A stretch of 64,000 nt of DNA from contig NZ_JARXVF010000008.1 of NCBI RefSeq assembly GCF_029892515.1, positions 109,010 through 173,009 of the forward strand, read 5' to 3'. This document shows, piece by piece, positions 44,893-55,718 of the stretch. Position 1 is the first letter of the stretch. Each line of letters begins with the position of its first letter. The position numbers and the translations under genes are program-made. The notes beneath the pieces are model-generated. The model saw only the letters and a program-made list of their open reading frames with translations, was not told the origin of the DNA and did no database searches. The DNA comes from Pseudaminobacter soli (ex Li et al. 2025). GTDB lineage: Bacteria > Pseudomonadota > Alphaproteobacteria > Rhizobiales > Rhizobiaceae.

Positions 44893-45234
44893 TCACTTCG
44901 TGCAGCCAGTCAGCTGCTTCTCCTCAATCGAGAATACGCCCTTCTCCTTGACCTCCACGTTCTTCACCACACAGGTCCGACCGGTCTTGTCCGTGAGCTT
45001 GGCATCATAATTGCCGGCCGGCGTGTCGCGGATGAGCAACCTTTCATCGTGGTCGACCGAGCCATCGGGGTCGTTCTTCGTCTGGTTCTTGCCCCAGCTT
45101 TCGGTTCCGGCCGGCGCCAGGTAAAACTCCGTGACGGTGTTTTCGGTCAGGTTCCAGAACTGCTGCTTGTTATTGGCGGCGTTTGCGGAGCCTGAGATCA
45201 AAAGCAATGTGACGGCAATACTTAGAGCACGCAT
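44893..45234 (-). CDS. Small secreted protein of unknown function
   Basis: A 113-residue protein with a clear signal peptide (MRALSIAVTLLLISGSANA-AN) and a compact, beta-rich mature part (FWNLTENTVTEFYLAPAGTESWGKNQTKND ... KTGRTCVVKNVEVKEKGVFSIEE) containing two cysteines that could form a disulfide. A strong GGGAGG ribosome site precedes the ATG. The family is familiar as an uncharacterised rhizobial secreted protein but I cannot name it. Confidence 0.78.
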   Translation of the reverse strand: MRALSIAVTLLLISGSANAANNKQQFWNLTENTVTEFYLAPAGTESWGKNQTKNDPDGSVDHDERLLIRDTPAGNYDAKLTDKTGRTCVVKNVEVKEKGVFSIEEKQLTGCTK

Positions 45235-45371
45235 CGTTTCCTCCCGGAACATGTGCTAACGGGCGGCATGCTATCATGATCTTGTGCATCGCTCGACTGG
45301 CGGTTGCGGCTCGACAAGGCCGGCGATCGGAACCAGTTGACGGCGGGAGCCTGGAGGGCAATCCTTGGGCA

Positions 45372-45485
45372 ATGCCTAAGAAGCCCCCAAAGGGCGGGAC
45401 GAATGTCCCGCTTGATCTCAATGATCATCGAAACGGGACGAAACAGGCAGATTACGCAATGAAAACAAAGGGAGAAAAGCCATGA
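45372..45485 (+). CDS. Possible 37-residue protein coupled to the DUF1059 gene
   Basis: A frame starting MPKKPPKGGTNVPLDL, highly charged and Lys/Asn-rich, whose TGA overlaps the ATG of the DUF1059 gene (ATGA). The overlap and protein-like composition suggest translation, but the ribosome site is weak. Confidence 0.4.
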   Translation: MPKKPPKGGTNVPLDLNDHRNGTKQADYAMKTKGEKP

Positions 45486-45667
45486 AAGAGTTTCAATGCG
45501 GCTCACTCGTCCCCGGCTGTGACTGGCACACCCGCCACCAAGAGGAGGCGGAAATCATCCGCCGCGCGGTCGAGCACATGCGCGAAACCCATGGCGAGAC
45601 GATCATCCGCGAAACGATGATCGAGGCGATCCGCTCGCGGATCGAAAAGGTTCGCGACGCCGCCTGA
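45482..45667 (+). CDS. DUF1059-family small protein
   Basis: A 61-residue protein with the family pattern FQCGSLVPGCDWHTRHQEEAEIIRRAVEHMRETHGE. Two Cys and several His are spaced like a small metal-binding site. The function is unknown. GGGAGAAAAGCC precedes the ATG. It converges on cca. Confidence 0.85.
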   Translation: MKEFQCGSLVPGCDWHTRHQEEAEIIRRAVEHMRETHGETIIRETMIEAIRSRIEKVRDAA

Positions 45668-45689
45668 GAGCTAAGTGCCGCCCAAAATC

Positions 45690-46964
45690 TCAATCAACCG
45701 TCTTGAGGCTATCGGCGGCGCGTTCGAGCAGCGCGCCGCGTTCGAGGGAAAAACCTGAATCGATCCAGGCATTTTCGAGCCCACGTAGCATCTCGCCCAC
45801 CTTCGGCCCCTTGCCGACGCCAAGCGCCGCAAGGTCTTTGCCATTAATTGGAAATTCCGGCCGCTGCCATTTCGCGGCAAAGCCGAGAAGGCGCGAATAG
45901 CCGCCCGCTTCCATCATCGCCTTGTCGTCCTGCACCGCCTTGCTCCGGGCAGAAGCCAGCGCCAGCTTCAGCCGGTCGGCAATGCCGCCGGGATCGCCGC
46001 GATAGAGCACTTTTGCAAAGGCGCCTTCGGTCAGCGTCGGCGCCGGCGTGTCCGAGCGCGCCCACTCCGCCAGCCGATTGGCCTCAGCGCGCGACATCCG
46101 CAGCCGCTCCGCCATCGCGGCCATGCGCACCGCGTCCGGTGGCACGATGGCTTCCAGCCGCAGCATTGGATCGGCCGGCCAGCCGAGTGACGCCTCGGTG
46201 GCCACCAGCGCATGAATGGCGTCGATGCCCCACTTCTCGCTTTCCGGCAGGATGCGCGTCAGCACCCCGGCCTGCCGCATCCACAGAAGCGCACGCGAGG
46301 GATCGGGCGCAGACAGCAGCTTCTTGAGCTCGCTCCACACCCGTTCGGCCGACAGCCCGTCGAGCCCCTCCTTCAGCCGCGCGCAGGCCTTCAGCCCCTC
46401 AGCGTCCGGCCGCCCCGCGCCATACCAGGCAAAGAACCGGAAGAAGCGCAGGATGCGCAGAAAATCCTCGCGGATGCGCGTTTCCGCGTCGCCGATGAAG
46501 CGCAATGTCCGGTTTTCGAGGTCGGCAAGGCCACCGACCAGATCGACCACATGCCCGTCCGCCTCGGCGTAGAGCGCGTTGATGGTGAAGTCGCGCCGTT
46601 CGGCGTCAAGCTTCCAGTCGCGGCCGAAATGCACCTTGGCGCGGCGTCCGTCGGTTTCGATGTCGGCGCGCAGCGTCGTCACCTCGAACGGCCGCCCGCC
46701 CGCCACCACGGTGATGGTGCCATGCTCGGCCCCGGTCGGAATGGCCTTGAAGCCGGCCGCCTTGGCGCGGCGCATGGTTTCGTCCGGATTGGTCGTGGTC
46801 GCGATGTCGACGTCCGAAACCGGCTGCCCCAGAAGCGCGTTGCGCACCGCACCGCCGGCGATGCGCGCCTGCTCGCCATCCGCGTTCAGGGCCGCAAGCA
46901 GCGCCTGCAGCTTCGCGTCGTCCAGCCAGTCCGCCTTGCCGGCGATCGTCGCGCTGCCGCTCAT
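45690..46964 (-). CDS. cca: CCA tRNA nucleotidyltransferase
   Basis: A 424-residue class II nucleotidyltransferase adding or repairing the tRNA 3' CCA end. The head has RIAGGAVRNALLGQPVSDVDIAT with the catalytic D-x-D, then ERRDFTINALYAEADGHVVDLVGGLADLENRTLRFIG and the RIREDFLRILRFFRFFAWYG motif; the helical tail follows. Length is typical. Its start overlaps the end of the NUDIX gene by 4 bases, so the two are cotranscribed. Confidence 0.95.
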   Translation of the reverse strand: MSGSATIAGKADWLDDAKLQALLAALNADGEQARIAGGAVRNALLGQPVSDVDIATTTNPDETMRRAKAAGFKAIPTGAEHGTITVVAGGRPFEVTTLRADIETDGRRAKVHFGRDWKLDAERRDFTINALYAEADGHVVDLVGGLADLENRTLRFIGDAETRIREDFLRILRFFRFFAWYGAGRPDAEGLKACARLKEGLDGLSAERVWSELKKLLSAPDPSRALLWMRQAGVLTRILPESEKWGIDAIHALVATEASLGWPADPMLRLEAIVPPDAVRMAAMAERLRMSRAEANRLAEWARSDTPAPTLTEGAFAKVLYRGDPGGIADRLKLALASARSKAVQDDKAMMEAGGYSRLLGFAAKWQRPEFPINGKDLAALGVGKGPKVGEMLRGLENAWIDSGFSLERGALLERAADSLKTVD

Positions 46965-47593
46965 GTATAAAACCTTTCATAGAGGGTCCGGATGATGCCG
47001 GCCGTGACGCCCCAAATGCGCTGGCCGCCATAGGGCATGTCGTAATAGACCCATTTGCGGTCGTCCCAGACGCGGCTGTTCTGATGATGATTGGCCGGGT
47101 CCATCAGGAAGCGCAGCGGCACCTCGAAGGCCACGTCCACCTCATGCGCATTGAGCTTCAGGTGAAAGCCCGGCTGCACGATGCCGAGCACCGGCGCGAT
47201 GCGATAGCCGCTGCCCGACACATAGTCCGGCATGCGCCCGATGACCTCGATGTGGCCGGCGTCGAGCCCGATTTCCTCCTGAGCCTCGCGTAGCGCGGCA
47301 AATTCCGGTGTCGGGTCGGTGGCGTCGATGCGCCCGCCCGGAAAGGCCACCTGGCCGGAATGGCTGCGCAGCTTCTCGGCCCGCTTGGTCAGGATGACGC
47401 TAGCCTCATCGCCGTGATCCACCACCGGGATCAGCACGGCGGCCGCGCGGAGATTGTCTCGCTTGATCAGGTCCCCGAAGCCGGGATTGAAATAATGGTC
47501 GCCATAGTCGTGCCTGGCATCTTCCGGATGCAGGCGCACCACACGCTCGCGAAAGTCGCGTGCGGAAAAATGCGATGCGGCAACCTTGTCCAT
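46961..47593 (-). CDS. CoA pyrophosphatase, NUDIX family
   Basis: A 210-residue NudL-type hydrolase that cleaves CoA and its derivatives. The diagnostic segment LTKRAEKLRSHSGQVAFPGGRIDATDPTPEFAALREAQEEIGL contains the family motif immediately before the NUDIX box with its REAQEE core. It is the middle gene of a DUF1285-NUDIX-cca operon; 3 bases separate it from the DUF1285 gene. Confidence 0.93.
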   Translation of the reverse strand: MDKVAASHFSARDFRERVVRLHPEDARHDYGDHYFNPGFGDLIKRDNLRAAAVLIPVVDHGDEASVILTKRAEKLRSHSGQVAFPGGRIDATDPTPEFAALREAQEEIGLDAGHIEVIGRMPDYVSGSGYRIAPVLGIVQPGFHLKLNAHEVDVAFEVPLRFLMDPANHHQNSRVWDDRKWVYYDMPYGGQRIWGVTAGIIRTLYERFYT

Positions 47594-47596
47594 GGC

Positions 47597-48232
47597 TCAG
47601 GCACTCAGCCGCTGCAGCTTCTCCAGCGGCATGATTGGAAACACGGCCCCCTTCGAGCGCACGGCAAACATCTGCTCGCCGTCGATCTCGACCTCTTCGC
47701 CATATTCGACCAGCTCGTACATCACCGGCCGCGCCACCAGCGCTTCGAGCCGGCCGCGCACCAGCACGTAGGGTTTCAGCCCGCCGGTCTCGTCCTCGTC
47801 CACGAAGCGCATCGGCCGCTCCGGGCCCGCCTCCACAACATCGCCCACATTGGTGCGGAAGGTAATTACCTGCTCGTCGCCCGAGCCCGTCACCGTCATC
47901 TCGACGGCCACGAAAGGCGCATCCACCACGCGGATGCCCACCTTCTCCACCGGCGTCACAAGGTAGGTCTTGCCGTCCGCGTCCTTGCGCAGCACCGTGG
48001 AGAACAGCTGCACCAGCGGCATGCGGCCGATCGGGGTGCCGAGATAGAACCAGGTTCCGTCCTGCCGGATCTCCATGTCGAGGTCGCCGCAGAAGTCCGG
48101 GTTCCAGCGTTCGACGGGCGGCAGGCCTTGTCCCGCGCGGGCGGCGCGCGAAATAAGTGCTTGCAGTCCGGCGGCGTCGCCCACTGCTGTCAGGCTCTCT
48201 CGTTGATCTTGGCTGTCATGGGTCATCGTCAC
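47597..48232 (-). CDS. DUF1285 domain-containing protein
   Basis: A 211-residue soluble protein with the family's core WNPDFCGDLDMEIRQDGTWFYLGTPIGRMPLVQLFSTVLRKDADGKTYLVTPVEKVGIRVVDAPFVAVEM. The function is unknown; the beta-rich fold is described as a pair of PH-like halves. It is the first gene of the three-gene operon with nudL and cca, and it diverges from the MoxR operon. Confidence 0.9.
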   Translation of the reverse strand: MTMTHDSQDQRESLTAVGDAAGLQALISRAARAGQGLPPVERWNPDFCGDLDMEIRQDGTWFYLGTPIGRMPLVQLFSTVLRKDADGKTYLVTPVEKVGIRVVDAPFVAVEMTVTGSGDEQVITFRTNVGDVVEAGPERPMRFVDEDETGGLKPYVLVRGRLEALVARPVMYELVEYGEEVEIDGEQMFAVRSKGAVFPIMPLEKLQRLSA

Positions 48233-48363
48233 GAAATAGTCACTGTTGTTGCGCTTGTCAGCCTAGTTCAGTGATTTAAGTTCACTTGATTGGACTGGAA
48301 AGAAGCGAATCGTAACGGCCAGAAATGGTTACATATTCGCCCAGAAGCGAGGATCGAAGCGGT

Positions 48364-49367
<1,004 letters not shown>

Positions 49368-49368
<1 letters not shown>

Positions 49369-50285
49369 TGGCACGCATTGGCGAGGCGTCGCCTCCTGTC
49401 GGCACCAAGGACGCCCTTGCCCGCGCAAGGCAGCGTGCCTTTCTGGTGCCCGACCTGCTGATCGAGGCGCGCCGCGTGGTCAACACCGTCATCAGCGGCT
49501 GGCATGGCCGCCGCAAGCGCGGCATCGGCGAGAATTTCTGGCAGTTCCGCCCCTATGTCGAGGGCGAGACCATGGCCAGCATCGACTGGCGACGCTCCGC
49601 CCGCGACGACCATATCTATGTGCGCGACCGCGAATGGGAGGCCGCCCACACCGTCTGGCTGTGGGCCGACCCGTCCGCCTCCATGCTCTACAAGTCGCGG
49701 ACCGCAAACGTTTCCAAGGAATCGCGCGCGCTGGTGCTGACCCTGGCGCTGGCCGAGCTTTTGTCGCGCGGCGGCGAGCGCATCGCCTGGCCGGGCCTCA
49801 CCGATCCCTTCACCGCGCGCAACGGCGCCGAGCGGCTCGCCACCCACCTGTCTCATGCCGGTCCGCTGCCGCACAAACCCGATCTCACCGCCGTGCGCCG
49901 CTTTTCCGACATCGTCATTACCAGCGACTTCCTCGATCCCGTCGAGGAAACAATGGCTTGGCTTGATGTTCTCGCGCGGCGCGGCGCCCGTGCGCATCTC
50001 ATCGAGGTTGCCGATCCGGCGGAGGAAACCTTCCCCTATTCCGGGCGCACCGAGTTCAGCGATCCTGAGACCGGCGACAAGATCACCGCCGGCCGCGCCG
50101 AGCAGCTGAGCGAAGAATATCGCCGGCTCTACATCGCCCGCCGCGAAGAGCTCGCGGCCTGGTGCAAGCGGCTCGGCTGGAGCTACACCGTCAACCACAC
50201 CGACCGCCTCGCCTCCGAGGCGCTGGTGCAGGTGCACATGGCCATGAGCGCCGATAGTGGCTACGCCACGGGAGTGCGCGCATGA
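49368..50285 (+). CDS. DUF58 domain-containing protein
   Basis: A 305-residue protein with the typical DUF58 signature RGIGENFWQFRPYVEGETMASIDWRRSARDDHIYVRDREWEAAHTVWLWADPSASM. The last part is the start of a VWA-like fold with a partial MIDAS pattern (DPSAS). It is the usual partner of MoxR. It overlaps both neighbours (1 and 4 bases), so the products are probably made in matched amounts and form a complex. Confidence 0.92.
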
Positions 50286-53110
50286 GTTGGCTGCCGCTCT
50301 CCTTCGGCTTCCCCGCGATCCTGTGGGGCCTTCTGGCGCTGCCGGTCATCTGGTGGCTGCTGAGGCTCACCCCGCCCAAGCCGCAGACGGAGATCTTTCC
50401 GCCGCTGAAGATCCTGGCCCGCGTGCTGAAGCGCGAGGAAACGCCCCGGCAAAGCCCGTGGTGGCTGACGCTGCTGAGGCTCCTGATGGCCGCGCTCGTC
50501 GTCATGGCGCTCGCCGAACCCATCTTCAATCCGCGCGAAAAACTGCCCACCGCCGGCAGCGCGCTGGCGCTCGTCATCGACAACGGCTGGGCCGCCTCGC
50601 CCGATTGGGACCGCCGCGTTGCCACCGCCGAGCGGCTGATCGACGATGCCGCGGTCGGCGGCGTGCCGATCCTGCTGGCGTTCACTGCCGAAAAGCCGAA
50701 TGCCGACATCGGCCCCTTCTCGCCCGAGGCCGCGCGCGACAAGCTGCGCGCTACCCATCCGCGACCGATCCCGACTGACCGCCCGGGCGTCTATGCCCGC
50801 GTCTCCGCAGCACTCGACACCATGCCCGGCGCAAGCGTTGCCGTGCTGGCCGACGGCCTTGCAGCACCAGGCGACGACGCCGCCTTCAAGACGCTCCTAG
50901 GCAAAGGTCCGTCGAGCGTGATCTGGGCAGTTCCCGACAGGCTGGCGACCGTGGGGCTGACCAGCACCGAGAACCAGATCGAAGGCTTTGCGCTCACCGC
51001 GGTCCGCCCGTCCAGCGATGCCGCGCCGCGCCAGATCAGCGCCGGCGCCTATGACGACAAGGGCCGCCGCATCGCCGACGCGACCATCACCTTCGGCATG
51101 GGCGAGACCAAGGGCGCGGGGCTGATGAAGGTTCCCTTCGAGCTGCGCAACGATTTTGCCGCCATGTCGATCGACGGCGAAAATCACGCCGGCGCCGTGC
51201 GCGTGCTGGACGAAAGCGCCAAGCGCCGCCGCGTCGGGCTGATCTCGCAATCCGAGGCCGACCAGGCGCAGCCGCTGCTGTCGCCCCTCTATTATATCCG
51301 CCGGGCGCTGCAGCCTTTCGCCGATCTGGTCGAGCCCCAGAGCCGCGACCTCGCCGATGCCATCCCGCAGCTTCTGGAACAGAAGCCGGCCATGATCGTC
51401 ATGGCCGATATCGGCAACATTCCCGAGCCCGCCCACCAGAAGCTGGTGGAGTGGGTGAACAATGGCGGCATGCTGGTGCGCTTCGCCGGCTCGCGCCTCG
51501 CTGCCGCCGGCAATGACGACGAGCTTCTGCCCGTCCGCCTCCGCACCGGCGAACGCTCGCTGGGCGGCGCGCTGTCCTGGACCGAGCCGCAGCCGGTCAC
51601 CGAATTCCCCAAGACCGGCCCGTTCTCCGATCTCGCCCCGCCCTCGGAGGTTACTGTCAGCCGACAGGTACTGGCCGAGCCTTCGGCCGACATCGTCGAC
51701 CGCACCTGGGCAAACCTCGCCGACGGCACGCCGCTGGTCACTGGCGCAAAGCGCGAAAAAGGCACGCTCGTGCTCTTCCACACCGCGCCGCAGGCGACTT
51801 GGTCCAACCTGCCGATCTCCGGCAGCTTCGTGGAAATGCTGCGGCGCCTGGTGCAGATGTCGCGAAACCAAGGTGCAGTCGCCGCCAACGGCGAAGGCCA
51901 GGTGGCCTCGCTGGCGCCCTATCGCATGATCGCGGCCAACGGCACGCTGGTGCCGCCGCCCGCCGAGGCGCGGCCGTTGACGGTCGGTCGCGGCCCGGCG
52001 GTGACCATCGAAAACCCGCCCGGCCTCTATGGCAGCGAGGAAGGCGTGGTGGCGCATAATCTGCTCCCGGCCGACGCCACGCTCGCCCCGCTAGCGCGCC
52101 CTCAGATCGCGGCGCCCGTCACCGAGATGCGCTATGCCTTCGATGAATCCCGCGACCTGAAGGGCCCGCTCGTGGCCGCCGCAGCCATCCTCATGCTGCT
52201 CGACACGCTGGCCGTGTTCTGGCTGGGCGGCATGTTCGCCGGCCGCCGCGGCCGCACTGCTGCGCGCGGTGCCGGCACTGCTGCCGTGCTGCTGGCTGCG
52301 GGCGCGCTCTTCTTTGCGCTTGCTCCGCATGCTGCGCATGCCGACGATTCCAAGCCGGGCGACGAAGCCGCCGTCCAGGCAGTGTCGAAGACCCGGCTGG
52401 CTTACGTGATCACCGGCGACTCCTCGGTCGACGACATCAGCCGCGCCGGCCTCGAAGGCCTGACGCGCTTCCTCATCGACAAGACCGCGCTCGAGCCGGG
52501 CGACCCGGCCGGCGTCGACATCGTCCATGACGAACTCGCCTTCTACCCGATCATCTATTGGCCGATCGATCCCAAGGCGGCCATGCCCTCGCAGGAGGCC
52601 ATCGCCCGCATCGACGCCTATATGCAGCAGGGCGGCACGGTGCTGTTCGACACGCGCGACCAGTATGCCAACGGCATCGGCGGGGAATCGGCCAGCCCGG
52701 CCACCGGCCGGCTGCGCGACATCCTGGCCAATCTCAACGTGCCCCCGCTGGAGCCTGTGCCGGCAGACCACGTGCTGACGAAATCCTTCTACATCCTTCC
52801 GGAGTTTCCCGGCCGCTTCAACGGCAGCCCGCTCTGGGTCGAGGCGTCGCTTGAGGCGAACAATGCCGAGCATCGCCCCGTGCGCACCGGCGACGGCGTG
52901 ACCCCGATCATGATCACCGCCAATGACTTCGCCGGCGCCTGGGCCGTCGACGGCAGCGGCAATCCGATGTTCCCCACCGTGCCGTCCGACCCGACGCAGC
53001 GCCTGCTTGCCTTTCGCGCCGGCGTCAACATCGTCATGTACATGCTGACTGGCAACTACAAATCCGACCAGGTGCACGTGCCCGCCCTGCTCGAAAGGTT
53101 GGGGCAGTAG
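50282..53110 (+). CDS. DUF4159 domain-containing membrane protein with BatA-like N-terminus
   Basis: A 942-residue protein. The N-terminus has two membrane helices in BatA style (FPAILWGLLALPVIWWLLRLTPPKPQTEIFPPLKIL and LLRLLMAALVVMALAEPIFNP), followed by a VWA-like region (about 90-200), a long middle domain, a further helix pair (about 625-690), and a C-terminal DUF4159 domain (YPIIYWPIDPKAAMPSQEAIARIDAYMQQGGTVLFDTRDQ). The domain order suggests a membrane platform acted on by the MoxR ATPase. The role is unknown. Confidence 0.9.
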   Translation: MSWLPLSFGFPAILWGLLALPVIWWLLRLTPPKPQTEIFPPLKILARVLKREETPRQSPWWLTLLRLLMAALVVMALAEPIFNPREKLPTAGSALALVIDNGWAASPDWDRRVATAERLIDDAAVGGVPILLAFTAEKPNADIGPFSPEAARDKLRATHPRPIPTDRPGVYARVSAALDTMPGASVAVLADGLAAPGDDAAFKTLLGKGPSSVIWAVPDRLATVGLTSTENQIEGFALTAVRPSSDAAPRQISAGAYDDKGRRIADATITFGMGETKGAGLMKVPFELRNDFAAMSIDGENHAGAVRVLDESAKRRRVGLISQSEADQAQPLLSPLYYIRRALQPFADLVEPQSRDLADAIPQLLEQKPAMIVMADIGNIPEPAHQKLVEWVNNGGMLVRFAGSRLAAAGNDDELLPVRLRTGERSLGGALSWTEPQPVTEFPKTGPFSDLAPPSEVTVSRQVLAEPSADIVDRTWANLADGTPLVTGAKREKGTLVLFHTAPQATWSNLPISGSFVEMLRRLVQMSRNQGAVAANGEGQVASLAPYRMIAANGTLVPPPAEARPLTVGRGPAVTIENPPGLYGSEEGVVAHNLLPADATLAPLARPQIAAPVTEMRYAFDESRDLKGPLVAAAAILMLLDTLAVFWLGGMFAGRRGRTAARGAGTAAVLLAAGALFFALAPHAAHADDSKPGDEAAVQAVSKTRLAYVITGDSSVDDISRAGLEGLTRFLIDKTALEPGDPAGVDIVHDELAFYPIIYWPIDPKAAMPSQEAIARIDAYMQQGGTVLFDTRDQYANGIGGESASPATGRLRDILANLNVPPLEPVPADHVLTKSFYILPEFPGRFNGSPLWVEASLEANNAEHRPVRTGDGVTPIMITANDFAGAWAVDGSGNPMFPTVPSDPTQRLLAFRAGVNIVMYMLTGNYKSDQVHVPALLERLGQ

Positions 53111-53111
53111 C

Positions 53112-55181
53112 ATGAACAGCTGGTCGCTCTCCTTCGAACCGCTGCTCGGCCTGTCGCTGCTGGGCCTCATCCTCGTGCCGCTGGCCCTGCTTGCGCTGGC
53201 CGGTCTGCTTTTCCGCCGGCGCGGCGCCCTGCTCAGGCTGGTCGCGCTGGCTGCCCTGGCAGTTGCGCTGTTCAACCCGGTTCTGCTCGACGAGATCCGC
53301 GAGCCGCTGCAAAGCGTCGTGGCGTTGATCGTCGACCGCAGCCCCAGCCAGGACATCGGCAACCGCACCGGCCAGACCAACGAGGCGCTAGCCTCGCTGC
53401 AGGAAAAGCTGTCGCATCTCAAGCAGTTCGAGGTCCGCGTGGTGGAGGCCGGCAAGGCCGACGCTGCCGACGAACGCACCGAAACGCGCCTGTTCTCGGC
53501 GCTAGACGGCGCTTTCCGCGACGTGCCGCCCTCGCGCATCGGCGGCGCCGTGATGATCACCGACGGGCAGGTGCATGACGTGCCGAACGGCACGCAGAGT
53601 TTCCACGCACCGCTGCATGCGCTGATCACCGGCGAGGAAGGCGAGAAGGACCGCCGCATCCGCTTCGAAAAGGCGCCGCGCTTCGGCATCGTCGGCAAGC
53701 CGCTTGAGATGAGCTACCGCGTCATCACCTCGGGCGGCGAGACCGGCTCGGTCGACGTGCGCGTCTCGATCAACGGCCATCAGGTATCGGTGGAGCGCGC
53801 CATCATCGGCCAGGAGATGCCGCTGCGCATCACCGTTCCCAATGCCGGCCGCAACATCATCGAGGTCGCCGTCGACCACGAGGACGGCGAGATCACCGAC
53901 ATCAACAACCGCTCGGTCGCGCTGGTCGATGGCATCCGCGAAAACCTGCGCGTGCTGCTGGTATCGGGCGAGCCGCATGCCGGCGAGCGCACCTGGCGCA
54001 ACCTGCTTAAATCCGACGCGTCGGTCGATCTGGTGCATTTCACCATTCTGCGCCCGCCCGAAAAGCAGGACGGCACGCCGATCAACGAACTCTCGCTCAT
54101 CGCCTTCCCGACGCGCGAGCTGTTCGTCGACAAGATCAACGAGTTCGACCTCATCATCTTCGACCGTTACCAGCACCGCGACGTGCTGCCGATCCTCTAT
54201 TACGACTACATCACCGAGTATGTCGAAAAGGGCGGCGCGCTGCTCGTCGCCGCCGGTCCCGAGTATGCCGGCCAGCAGTCCATCGCGCGCACGCCGCTTC
54301 TGCCGGCGCTGCCCGCCATGCCCACCGGCGAAGTGGTGGAAAGGGCCTTTTATCCACGTCTCACCGACCTCGGCAAACGTCACCCGGTCACGCGCGGTCT
54401 CGAAGGCTCGACCAGCGAGCCGCCGAACTGGAGCCGCTGGTTCCGCATCATCGGCGTCGATCACCCCGAGGGCGAGGTCGTCATGAAGGGCCCCGATGAC
54501 CGGCCGCTTCTGGTGCTCGACCGCAAGGGCCAAGGCCGTGTCGGCATGTTCCTGTCCGACCAGGGCTGGCTCTGGGCGCGCGGTTTCGAGGGCGGCGGCC
54601 CGCATGTTTCGCTTTACCGCCGCATCGCCCACTGGCTGATGAAGGAACCCGAGCTCGAGGAAGAACGCCTCACCGCAAACGGCCGCGGCATGACGCTGGA
54701 GATCCGCCGCCAGACGATGAGCGACAACCCCGGCAATGCCCAGGTCATCACCCCGTCCGGCAAACCCATGACCGTGCCGCTCACGCAGACCGAGCCCGGC
54801 ATCTTCTCCGGCAGCGCGGTCACCAAGGAGATCGGCCTCTATCAGGTTGCCAACGGCAATCTGACCACGCTTGCCCATATCGGCCCCATCAACGCGCCCG
54901 AATTCGGCGACATGGTTTCGACCGAGGCGATCCTGAAGCCCTATGCCGAAAAGACCGGCGGCAGCGTGCGCCGCCTTGCCGCCTCTTCTGGCGTCAACGT
55001 GCCGAGCATCGTGCCGGTGCGCGGCAATTCCGATGCGGCAGGCCGCGACTGGATCGGGCTCAGGACCACCAATGACAGCGTGCTGAAGTCGGTCAGCCGC
55101 GTGCCGCTGTTCGGCGGCTTCTTCGGCCTCGGCCTGCTTCTGATGGCGCTGGGCGCCATGTGGTATCGCGAGGGGCGGTAG
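53112..55181 (+). CDS. Large membrane-anchored VWA/amidotransferase-like protein
   Basis: A 689-residue protein with two N-terminal helices (about 12-60), a VWA-like segment (VVALIVDRSPSQDIGNRTGQTNEALASLQEKL), then a class I glutamine amidotransferase-like domain (LLVSGEPHAGERTWRNLLKSDASVDLVHFTIL ... YVEKGGALLVAAGPEYAG) without an evident catalytic Cys, and a C-terminal helix ending WYREGR. It lies one base after the DUF4159 gene and is the last gene of the four-gene MoxR operon. Confidence 0.9.
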   Translation: MNSWSLSFEPLLGLSLLGLILVPLALLALAGLLFRRRGALLRLVALAALAVALFNPVLLDEIREPLQSVVALIVDRSPSQDIGNRTGQTNEALASLQEKLSHLKQFEVRVVEAGKADAADERTETRLFSALDGAFRDVPPSRIGGAVMITDGQVHDVPNGTQSFHAPLHALITGEEGEKDRRIRFEKAPRFGIVGKPLEMSYRVITSGGETGSVDVRVSINGHQVSVERAIIGQEMPLRITVPNAGRNIIEVAVDHEDGEITDINNRSVALVDGIRENLRVLLVSGEPHAGERTWRNLLKSDASVDLVHFTILRPPEKQDGTPINELSLIAFPTRELFVDKINEFDLIIFDRYQHRDVLPILYYDYITEYVEKGGALLVAAGPEYAGQQSIARTPLLPALPAMPTGEVVERAFYPRLTDLGKRHPVTRGLEGSTSEPPNWSRWFRIIGVDHPEGEVVMKGPDDRPLLVLDRKGQGRVGMFLSDQGWLWARGFEGGGPHVSLYRRIAHWLMKEPELEEERLTANGRGMTLEIRRQTMSDNPGNAQVITPSGKPMTVPLTQTEPGIFSGSAVTKEIGLYQVANGNLTTLAHIGPINAPEFGDMVSTEAILKPYAEKTGGSVRRLAASSGVNVPSIVPVRGNSDAAGRDWIGLRTTNDSVLKSVSRVPLFGGFFGLGLLLMALGAMWYREGR

Positions 55182-55196
55182 AGACTACTGCGGTGC

Positions 55197-55309
55197 GTCC
55201 TTCGGGGCTCGCCCTTCGGCAAGCTCAGGGTCGCACCTCAGGATCAGGACCGTCGGCGCAAACCTCCCTCATCCTGAGGTGAGAGCCCGAAGGGCGAGCC
55301 TCGAAGGAC
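55197..55309. repeat. Long inverted repeat, first pair
   Basis: 55197-55219 pairs with 55287-55309 (22 of 23 positions complementary; arm reads GTCCTTCGGGGCTCGCCCTT...). An inner pair, CACCTCAGGAT (55234-55244) and ATCCTGAGGTG (55271-55281), is perfect. The whole could fold into one long hairpin. Such GC-rich elements are common in rhizobial chromosomes. Confidence 0.8.
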
Positions 55310-55344
55310 GTCCCCACCTCTGTCTCGGACCACGCCCTCGACAT

Positions 55345-55485
55345 ACCCCCACCCCTACCCCCTCCCCACAAGGGGGAGGGAGACGATTTCGTCGCCATAG
55401 CGACTAGGGACGGTCAAGGTTCGCGGTGGACGACCGTGCCACAGAATTTCCCTCCCCCTTGTGGGGAGGGGTTAAGGGTGGGGGT
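55345..55485. repeat. Long inverted repeat, second pair
   Basis: 55345-55380, built from CCCCTCCCCACAAGGGGGAG-type sequence, mirrors 55450-55485 with few mismatches. About 70 bases separate the arms. Confidence 0.8.
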
Positions 55486-55718
55486 GCAACGGGCTCTGGT
55501 CGTAGAGGGGCGATCCTGCCGAACGCATATTCCCCCTCACCGCCCGCTTCGCAGCCCCCCTCTGGGAGAGGAGACGCCTCACCTCGGACGAGATCGCGAG
55601 TAGCTGCACGCCAGCGAACGGCCGCTCCCTCTTCCCCTCTGCGGGGGAGAAGACAGCCCGAAGGGCTGGATGATGGGGCATGTCACAGCGGGTCCCGCAG
55701 ATACCTAAAAGTTCTCGC

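Larger units (their letters stand above)
55182..55718. other. Repeat-rich spacer between the MoxR operon and the autotransporter gene
   Basis: A 537-base stretch with no gene. It holds two large inverted-repeat pairs (55197-55309 and 55345-55485) and a further GC/AG-rich stretch (55540-55680) with shorter mirrored motifs such as CCCCTCTGG and GCGGGGGAG. The two flanking genes converge here. Confidence 0.8.
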
